A DNA stretch of 40,457 bases from Candidatus Villigracilis proximus (GTDB lineage: Bacteria > Chloroflexota > Anaerolineae > Anaerolineales > Villigracilaceae): the NCBI GenBank assembly GCA_016715195.1, contig JADKBB010000061.1, positions 1 to 40,457 of the forward strand. Reading direction: 5' to 3'. Made by a program: the position numbers and the translations under genes. Shown here in pieces: positions 6,345-12,661 of this stretch (the stretch's first letter is position 1; each line of letters opens with the position of its first letter). A model generated the notes under the pieces. That model ran no database searches and had not been told where the DNA came from. It saw only the letters and a list, made by a program, of their open reading frames with translations.

Positions 6345-8812
6345 ATGAAAATAAAGATATTTCGTTTATTAAGTTATTTGATTTTGGTCAGCCTTGTGCT
6401 TGCGGGTTGTGCGCCAAAAAATGATGAACCGGTTATTGTGAACAATGAGAATCAACCCGCTTTGCTGCAGGGCACATTTCAGGTAACGAATGATTTTGTA
6501 CTGACAGGCTATTATGTGGAAAACGCGGTGGCGTTGACTGATATGCACGCCTTTGTGATTCGTGATGAAGAGTGGGAGATCCCTGTTGAGTCGCAGGTGC
6601 TGGGATTTATGACCTTTGACCCTGAATCACTTTCAGGCACGTATGAGCTTAATCTGCCGGCTTTGCCGCGCGGCGAATTTAGTGATGTGGATAACGATGA
6701 TGTTGAAGAACAGGGTGTGCAGATTTTTGCCGTGGGATATTCTCCCAATTTATACGGCGGACCTTTCTCTGAAGGGGATGATCGTTCACGCGGCTGGCCT
6801 TCGTATCTGGCTTCGATCAAGACCGATACTGAGAACAATGATGAAGTGATCGGCGGCAAATTGGTTGTTTGGGCGGCGGATGCAAATCAGCAATTCCCCA
6901 GTGGATTTGGAGCAGATGGTCTGCTCTTTACCGCAGATGATCCCGTTGCCGCGCTTCCAACTGGTTACACCATTGTTGATCTTGATACAAGTCCGTTTGC
7001 GTTTGTGCAGGAACCGACTTTGGAACTTGCGCTCTATGAACCAGCAGATGTTGCCATCAAAGACTTTTCTGCGATGACATATACACAATCCTTTGATGCC
7101 ATGTTTGAAGCAGTCCGTAAGGAATATGCGTTCACCGACATTGAAGGCAAAGCGCCAGAATGGGATGCCTTGTATGCTGAGCTTCGTCCACGGGTGGCGC
7201 AGGCTGAAACGGAAAAAGATCCGAATGCGTTTTATCTGGCCTTGCGTGATTTCACCCGGGCCTTCCGTGATGGTCACGTGGGCTTGGGCGGCGGCGATTA
7301 TGCCAACGAAGATTTTACAAATGCAACTTCCGGCGGGTACGGGGTTGCGATTCGTGAATTGGACGATGGCCGTGTGCTTGCCATATTTATTTTAGAGTCG
7401 GGTCCTGCGCAAGCCGCAGGAATGCTGGTCGGCGCTGAAATTCTGGAATTCAACGGTCAACCGATCTCTGATGCGATCAGCGCCGCGCAATCCTACTCGC
7501 TTCAATCTTCTGATTTTTCGATCAGATATCAACAGGCCCGTTATCTACTCGCCGCACAAATAGGCGCAGAAGCCGCGGTCACATTTGTGAACCCCGGCGG
7601 TGCGCCGCAAACCGTCACCTTGACGGCGATTGCCGAACGTCAGAGTTTTTGCGCACATCCTTGTATTATGGTGTTGATCGTTCGTCCTTTAACCCGGTGG
7701 ATGCAAAAATTATCACCGTCGGTAACGACGGCGTTGGCTATATCCGCATTAATAGCAACTCTGATGACCTCGCATTAACCATTCGTCTTTTTGAACGCGC
7801 ACTTCAAAGATTTGAAGCCAATGAAGTGGCAGGCATCGTGATCGATATGCGCTATAACAATGGTGGTGCGCCACTCGGCCTCGCGGGTTTTCTGACCGAC
7901 CAGGAAATTCAAATGGGACAATTGGAATATTTCAGCGATAAGACCGGCACATTTGAACCCGAAGGTCTGCGCGAAAAAGTACTCCCGAATCAAAATCAAT
8001 ATCGTTTTGAAAAAATGGTTTTGCTTGTGGGTCAGGCTTGTTTTAGTGCCTGTGAAATTGAAGCCTATGGATTTAGTCAGGTGCCCGGCATGATCGTGGC
8101 AGGCCAAACCCCAACTGGCGGTGTAGAAGCTGAAACTGCGCGTGGAAGTTTTAGTCTGCCAGAAGGATTTAGTTTGACTGTCCCCACTGGGCGCTTTACT
8201 CTGCCTGATGGAAGTATCTTCCTCGAAGGGCAGGGGGTTCCTCCCACGCTCCGTGTCCCTCTGGACGAGGAAACTGCTACTGTTACCGAAGACATTGTCC
8301 TACTGGCAGGCATTGACGCAGTTCTAAAACCCCTCGGCGCAGACGTGACTCCCTCCGGTGCGCCGACCCTCGCATCTGCCGCAGAAGCCGAAGCCGCATT
8401 GAATGCAGGCGCTGCATTTCTTGAAGATATCGCACGCGAAACCTATGACGCCGCCACACTTGCAAAACCCGGTGAAGTTACTTATACCGTCCCGCTTGCA
8501 GATGCCGAACCCATGATCTGGGGGTATGTCTGGTGTGCCGCAGATAAAGCCACAGTCGACTCAAACTTTGAGAACATCCAATTAAAATTTGTGCTGGATG
8601 AAGATCAAGTGCCGACTGAATCATTCAGCACGCTTGAAGTTGAATCCGGCGGACAAATCTGCCGCCTGATCTACACATCTTTAAGCGAATGGCCCGCCGG
8701 CGAACATCATCTCGTAACCACTGCCGTGTTTACAGACAAAATTAATGATGGCACCGCTGATTACGAGCCCGGTGATTACATTTTGAAGTACACCGTGTTT
8801 GTAAAACCATAA
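6345..8812 (+). pseudogene. S41 family (tail-specific/CtpA-like) protease lipoprotein, frameshifted
   Basis: A secreted serine peptidase of the S41 family. The first frame gives a lipoprotein signal (LVLAGC, lipidated Cys22), an N-terminal domain and a PDZ-like segment (about 7300-7640). The second frame resumes at about 7652 with GNDGVGYIRIN and the core GQACFSACEIEAYGFS, where the Ser after Phe is the expected nucleophile. The frames join at a run of five T (7646-7650); adding one T restores a continuous protein of about 820 residues. Everything else is well conserved, so a base-calling error or a very recent mutation is likely. The ATG at 6345, 7 nt after an AGGAG, is preferred to the GTG at 6342. 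A C-terminal domain of about 170 residues follows the protease. Confidence 0.8.
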
Positions 8813-8906
8813 GAGGATTTCAGCATGACAAACTTTGCCATGCTGGCCCCGCATATAAACTAATGTGAACACTGGATAAGCCCAAACTGGTCTGTAATTG
8901 TTTTTT

Positions 8907-8983
8907 AACCGCAGAGTTTTAAAGAAAACCGAGAAAACCAGTTAAGAACTCCACGACTTGCTATTCTGTGGACTGCGGTGAAA
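8907..8983. repeat. Short repeat-like element with inverted ends (possible decayed MITE)
   Basis: The left end AACCGCAGAG and right end CTGTGGACTGCGGTG form imperfect inverted termini (ACCGCAG/CTGCGGT exact), enclosing an A-rich run of GAAAACC-type words. Elements of the form ACCGCAGAG...CTGCGGT are dispersed in many bacterial genomes. There is only one copy here, so mobility cannot be shown. Confidence 0.35.
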
Positions 8984-9015
8984 ATTCTTTATCCACCAGC
9001 AATACGAATAAATAC

Positions 9016-9052
9016 ACACACCTGCCCGAGTTCGTATTTCGAGCAGGTGTGT
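9016..9052 (+). terminator. Strong hairpin, probable terminator of the S41 gene
   Basis: The 14-nt arms 9016-9029 and 9039-9052 (ACACACCTGC...GCAGGTGTGT) pair with one mismatch around a 9-nt loop. The T content downstream is poor (ACTTTAAG). The loop (TTCGTATT, 9031-9038) is exactly complementary to AATACGAA at 9001-9008, so an alternative fold competes with the stem. Confidence 0.5.
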
Positions 9053-9140
9053 ACTTTAAGGGAGCGTCAACAGGTTTGAACCTAGACCTATGAAATTTGT
9101 AAGCCTGAAATCCCACAAATCAACTTAAAATACTTGCACT

Positions 9141-9602
9141 ATGTATGAAGAACTTCAAGCTCGCATCGCAGATAAAAACGTACTTCTTTTTGGCGTAGGC
9201 AACCGTCAACGCGGAGATGATGGGGTGGGATCGTATCTTCTTAAGCGTCTTCAGAAAAAAATAAAGATACCTCTCCTTGACGGGGGCGATGTGCCGGAAA
9301 ATTACATCGGTCAGATCGAAGCCTCGGGCGCAAATTTTGTATTGATCGTGGATGCTGCAGATTTTGGCGCGAGTCCCGGCGAAATTGCGTTGATCGAATT
9401 GAGTGATCTCAAGAAGATCGGCGCTTCAACGCACTCGGCGAATTTATCCCTTTTACTTAAGGTTATCCCAAAAGATAAACGCCCCGAAACTCTCCTCGTG
9501 GCGATCCAGCCCGGGTCCACATCTCCAGGCAAAGGGTTGTCTGAAGCGGTGCGGAATTCGCTCGACGGCCTGGATTCTTTATTCGTCAGATTGTTTAAAT
9601 AA
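9141..9602 (+). CDS. Hydrogenase maturation protease-like protein (M52/HycI family)
   Basis: A 153-residue protein of the peptidase family that trims the C-terminus of the large subunit of NiFe hydrogenases after nickel insertion. The glycine-rich start GVGNRQRGDDGVG (about residues 19-31) contains the metal-binding acidic residue. VDAADFGASPGE (about 74-85) supplies the second conserved Asp. STHSANLSLLL and IQPGS correspond to later family motifs, including the His ligand. Length is normal. No hydrogenase structural or hyp genes are present in the window, so its partner is encoded elsewhere or it has another role. No Shine-Dalgarno sequence is visible; TAAAAT 9 nt upstream suggests a leaderless start. 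Confidence 0.85.
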   Translation: MYEELQARIADKNVLLFGVGNRQRGDDGVGSYLLKRLQKKIKIPLLDGGDVPENYIGQIEASGANFVLIVDAADFGASPGEIALIELSDLKKIGASTHSANLSLLLKVIPKDKRPETLLVAIQPGSTSPGKGLSEAVRNSLDGLDSLFVRLFK

Positions 9603-9629
9603 ACAGACGGGCGCTTTGCCCGTCTGTTT
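9601..9629. terminator. Bidirectional terminator
   Basis: AAACAGACGGGC (9601-9612) and its exact complement (9618-9629) form a 12-bp stem with loop GCTTT. It starts in the stop codon of the maturation protease gene and lies directly before the end of the converging glycosyltransferase gene. Confidence 0.85.
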
Positions 9630-9631
9630 GA

Positions 9632-10315
9632 TTATTCTACAAATCTATATTTGATCAAAGTCCACACGGCTTCAAAGGCATCATGCAGTTTGATTTTCTT
9701 TCCTTGCGTATAGTCACGAGGGTTGAATGTGATCGGCACTTCAAAAATACGAAATTTGCGTTTCAATATCTTAGCCGTGAACTCAGGTTCAAAGTCAAAA
9801 CTGTTGGCATGTAAGACCATCCCATTCAAAACTTCACGGCGAAACACTTTATAGCCTGTTTCCATGTCAGTCAGGATGGTGTTGTAAAGAATGTTGGTCA
9901 TCAGGGTCAGCATTTGATTGGCAACCAAATGCCAGAACATGGTCACACGGTGGGCGCGGCCCAAAAAGCGCGAGCCATACACAACGTCTGCCAAACCTTC
10001 ATGGATCGGCTCCAGCAATTGACCGTAATCGCGTGGATCATACTCAAGGTCGGCATCTTGAATCAGCAGAACATCACCGATGGCCGCCGCCATTCCAGTC
10101 CGTACTGCGGCGCCTTTGCCCTTATTTTTTTCATGCAAAATGACTCGTACGCCGTTCTTGCCGTCTAATTCTTTCAAGACATCACGCGTACCGTCTTTTG
10201 AGCCGTCATCAACAACGACGATCTCATGCACGAGTTTGGTGGCTTGCACACGCTGTAAAATGACCTGGATGCTTTCAACTTCATTGTAAACAGGGATTAT
10301 GACAGATAGTTTCAT
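9632..10315 (-). CDS. Family 2 glycosyltransferase, polyprenyl-phosphate sugar synthase type
   Basis: A 227-residue GT-A enzyme of the DPM1-like group, which transfers a hexose from a nucleotide sugar to a polyprenyl phosphate at the cytoplasmic membrane face. It starts with LSVIIPVYNEVESI, followed by VVVDDGSKDGT (about residues 35-45). ADLEYDP near 88-94 contains the metal-binding DxD-type motif. VYGSRFLGR near 112 and DMETGYKVFRREVL near 148 are hallmarks of this group. There is no C-terminal membrane domain, so it matches the soluble single-domain form. No Shine-Dalgarno sequence precedes the ATG, and a minus-strand TATAAT ends 9 nt before it, suggesting a leaderless mRNA. The acceptor sugar is not determined. 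Confidence 0.9.
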   Translation of the reverse strand: MKLSVIIPVYNEVESIQVILQRVQATKLVHEIVVVDDGSKDGTRDVLKELDGKNGVRVILHEKNKGKGAAVRTGMAAAIGDVLLIQDADLEYDPRDYGQLLEPIHEGLADVVYGSRFLGRAHRVTMFWHLVANQMLTLMTNILYNTILTDMETGYKVFRREVLNGMVLHANSFDFEPEFTAKILKRKFRIFEVPITFNPRDYTQGKKIKLHDAFEAVWTLIKYRFVE

Positions 10316-10324
10316 ATTGAGTCG

Positions 10325-10330
10325 ATTATA
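10325..10330 (-). promoter_or_regulatory. -10 box of the glycosyltransferase gene, leaderless type
   Basis: TATAAT on the minus strand ends 9 nt before the ATG at 10315. Transcription should begin within 1-3 nt of the start codon. A plus-strand TATAAT at 10343-10348 probably serves the divergent AAA+ gene, leaving a leader of about 40 nt. Confidence 0.45.
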
Positions 10331-10397
10331 AACGAAAAGAAGTATAATCCACTGGAAATAATAAATTCTTCACCAAAACTTGAATGGTAACCAACCT

Positions 10398-11729
10398 ATG
10401 ACGAGACAACCCATACAAAACTCCACAGCCGTGGGCGGTTTTTCGCCTCCACAGATCAACAGCCTTGAAGATACCGGTCTTTCGCCGCTTTGGCTGCAAG
10501 ACCTGGTTCTCAAGGTCTTATATTTTCGCGGCTATCTGACAGGTTTCAAGATTTCCGAAGAGATCGCCCTGCCGCTTGCAGGGGTAACCGATCAACTTCT
10601 AACCACACTAAAGCAGGAAAAATTTATTGAGGTGAAATCATCTCAGGGCGGTCTGGGTGAAAGCGCCTACACTTATGGCATCACAAGCGCCGGAATTCTC
10701 CGCGCCCGTGAAGCCATGGAACGCAGTCAATACGCCGGCCCCGCACCCGTGCCATTTGCGGTCTACAACGAAGCCATTCGCCGCCAAAAAAGCGGACGAC
10801 TCTCCGTCACCACGCGCACCATGCGCCAGATTCTTTCCCAGCTTATTATTTCTGAATCCACGTTTCAACGACTTGGCCCCGCGCTGAATTCAGGCTCGTC
10901 CATATTTATGTATGGTCCGCCCGGAAACGGCAAGACCAGTATCGCCCGTGCCTTTGGAAACTTAGTATTAAGCCAGAATATGTACATCCCTTACGCGTTG
11001 TATCTGGATGGACAGGTTATCAAAGTCTACGATGCGGTTAGTCACAGCCTTGCGCCTGATAATGAAAATGTGAACGCGGGCGGCACAACCAGTAACTTGC
11101 GAACCAATACCCGCCGCGATCCACGCTGGGTAAAAATTCGCAGACCCTTCATTGTGGTCGGCGGTGAATTAACGCTTGAAGGTCTCGATCTCGTATTTGA
11201 CGACACCACTAAATTTTATGAAGCGCCATTTCAAGTCAAAGCCAACGGCGGTATTTTATTGATCGACGACTTTGGCCGTCAGCAGGTACGTCCGCGCGAT
11301 TTGCTTAATCGCTGGATCGTTCCGCTTGAAAATCGTGTTGACTATTTGCGTTTGCACACAGGCCGCAAAGTGGAAGTGCCGTTCGATGTGTTAATTGTCT
11401 TCTCCACCAATCTGCCCCCGAAAGACCTCGTCGACGAAGCCTTCCTGCGCCGTCTGCGGCACAAGATCGAAATCGGCGACCCAACTTTTGAAGAATATCG
11501 CGAAATATTCAAACGTGTTGCACAGGACAAACGTGTTGAATACAGCGATCAGGGTCTGGCTTATCTATTACAGGAATGGTATATCAAGCGCAATCGAAAA
11601 ATGCGCGCATCGCATCCGCGTGATTTATGCGATCAGATCCTCGATATTTCATCCTACCTTTCTGTCCCACCCACCATGTCGCGCGAAATGATCGACAACG
11701 CCGGCAAAGCCTACTTTGTGGATATATAA
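10398..11729 (+). CDS. AAA+ ATPase with N-terminal winged-helix-like domain
   Basis: A 443-residue AAA+ ATPase of unknown specific role. Residues 1-130 look like a small DNA-binding or protein-binding domain (WLQDLVLKVLYFRGYLTG, then LLTTLKQEKFIEVKSS). The AAA+ core has Walker A GPPGNGKTS at about residue 174, Walker B ILLIDDFGRQ near 292, a sensor-1 type segment LIVFSTNLPP and an arginine-containing DEAFLRRLRHK. A C-terminal helical lid follows (LLQEWYIKRNRKMRASHPRDL). The ATG at 10398 is taken; a TTG at 10380 in the same frame would add six residues. Neither has a clear ribosome-binding site. It may act as a chaperone-like remodeller; no partner can be named. Confidence 0.85.
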   Translation: MTRQPIQNSTAVGGFSPPQINSLEDTGLSPLWLQDLVLKVLYFRGYLTGFKISEEIALPLAGVTDQLLTTLKQEKFIEVKSSQGGLGESAYTYGITSAGILRAREAMERSQYAGPAPVPFAVYNEAIRRQKSGRLSVTTRTMRQILSQLIISESTFQRLGPALNSGSSIFMYGPPGNGKTSIARAFGNLVLSQNMYIPYALYLDGQVIKVYDAVSHSLAPDNENVNAGGTTSNLRTNTRRDPRWVKIRRPFIVVGGELTLEGLDLVFDDTTKFYEAPFQVKANGGILLIDDFGRQQVRPRDLLNRWIVPLENRVDYLRLHTGRKVEVPFDVLIVFSTNLPPKDLVDEAFLRRLRHKIEIGDPTFEEYREIFKRVAQDKRVEYSDQGLAYLLQEWYIKRNRKMRASHPRDLCDQILDISSYLSVPPTMSREMIDNAGKAYFVDI

Positions 11730-11765
11730 CCCGCTTCGCACTTAACTTGAGCCTGCTACCGATGA

Positions 11766-12515
11766 TTGAACAATTTTCCCAGCCCCATCATTTTCGCGCA
11801 TCGCGGCGACCTTGCTCACGCGCCCGAAAATACGCTGCCCTCCTTTCAACAAGCCTTGCAAAAAGGCGCCGACGGCGTGGAGCTTGACGCAAAACTCACC
11901 GCCGATGGTCACGTGATCGTCATTCACGACCCCACCCTCGACCGCACCACAGACGGCAAAGGACGTGTTGCCGCATCCACGCTTGAGGTCATTCGCAAAT
12001 TGGATGCCGGTGCATGGTTTAATGAAAAATTTGCAGGCACGAAAGTACCCCTGCTTGAAGAAGTATTTGAAACTGTCGGCAGGGATAAAATGATTAACAT
12101 CGAGTTGACCAATTACGCTTCACCGCGTGATGGTCTGGTCTTAAAAGTAAGCGAGTTGATCAAGCGCCATAACAATCAAAGTCAAATTCTGTTCTCCTCC
12201 TTTTTTCCTTCCAATTTAAAAATTGCCGCGCAGACATTGCCCGCAGTTCCGCGCGGCTTGCTTGCCATGCCGGGGTTGGTTGGCTTGTGGGCGCGTTCTT
12301 TCGGATTTATGTTTGGCGATTATCAGGCTTTACATCCGCATATTTCCAACGCGAGCAGGGAACAGGTGCAGCGCGCGCATCGCCTCAAGCGCCGTGTGCA
12401 TGTTTGGACGGCGAACACGCCCGAAGAGATCGTCCGCCTCAAAGAATGGGGTGTTGATGGAATCTTCACTGACGATCCGCAAACGGCTGTGCGCGCATTG
12501 GAGAGGAGCGGGTGA
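11766..12515 (+). CDS. Glycerophosphodiester phosphodiesterase
   Basis: This 249-residue enzyme hydrolyses glycerophosphodiesters to glycerol-3-phosphate and an alcohol. The TIM-barrel GDPD motifs are all present: FAHRGDLAHAPENTL at about residues 10-24 with the catalytic His and metal-binding Glu, VELDAKLTADGHVIVIHDPT at about 37-56 with the second His, and the C-terminal VHVWTANTPEE and GVDGIFTDDP. There is no signal peptide, so it acts in the cytoplasm. The start is TTG at 11766; no in-frame ATG precedes the HRG motif. It follows the AAA+ gene by 36 nt. Its TGA overlaps the GTG of the small ORF that follows (GTGA). Confidence 0.92.
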   Translation: MNNFPSPIIFAHRGDLAHAPENTLPSFQQALQKGADGVELDAKLTADGHVIVIHDPTLDRTTDGKGRVAASTLEVIRKLDAGAWFNEKFAGTKVPLLEEVFETVGRDKMINIELTNYASPRDGLVLKVSELIKRHNNQSQILFSSFFPSNLKIAAQTLPAVPRGLLAMPGLVGLWARSFGFMFGDYQALHPHISNASREQVQRAHRLKRRVHVWTANTPEEIVRLKEWGVDGIFTDDPQTAVRALERSG

Positions 12516-12661
12516 ATTTGTCAGAATACCAGAAGCAGGCTTGGGCGGGGAGCGAAGCGAATATCCACCGGGCGTCGTTCATCGAGCGGCGTCTGTTTTA
12601 TCTATTAAGAGACTGCGCAGATGTGCGCCTTGTTAAGTTGTGTTATAACGGGATGCGATGA
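12512..12661 (+). CDS. Small ORF (49 codons) linking the GDPD and GH3-like genes by 4-nt overlaps
   Basis: Starting with GTG at 12512, this frame encodes 49 residues (NLSEYQKQAWAGSEANIHR, then ASFIERRLFYLLRDCADVRL, ending NGMR). It resembles no family I know. The protein is basic and probably helical. Two facts argue that it is real. It starts within the stop codon of the GDPD gene (GTGA) and stops within the start codon of the next gene (ATGA), the usual form of translational coupling. GAGGAG also lies 4 nt upstream. Against it, the next gene has its own extended -10 element inside this ORF. Confidence 0.45.
   Translation: MNLSEYQKQAWAGSEANIHRASFIERRLFYLLRDCADVRLVKLCYNGMR
12641..12649 (+). 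promoter_or_regulatory. Extended -10 promoter of the GH3-like gene, leaderless type
   Basis: TGTTATAAC ends 8 nt before the ATG at 12658. Transcription would begin about at the start codon. No Shine-Dalgarno sequence is present in the 8 nt. It lies within the small upstream ORF, so the gene may be expressed both alone and by coupling. Confidence 0.45.

Larger units (their letters stand above)
8813..9140. other. Intergenic gap with decayed repeat, hairpins and a tRNA-like scrap
   Basis: No convincing gene is found in these 328 bp. From left to right there is a small hairpin (CAGCATG/CATGCTG, about 8822-8846), a repeat-like element with arms ACCGCAG/CTGCGGT (8908-8979), a strong hairpin (9016-9052) and a stretch at about 9060-9093 that looks like the 3' part of a tRNA on the minus strand. 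TAAAAT at 9126-9131 lies 9 nt before the ATG at 9141 and may be its -10 box. Confidence 0.5.

Noticed and set aside
8824..8862. 12-codon ATG frame after the S41 gene
   Set aside because: It overlaps a small hairpin and has no conserved content.
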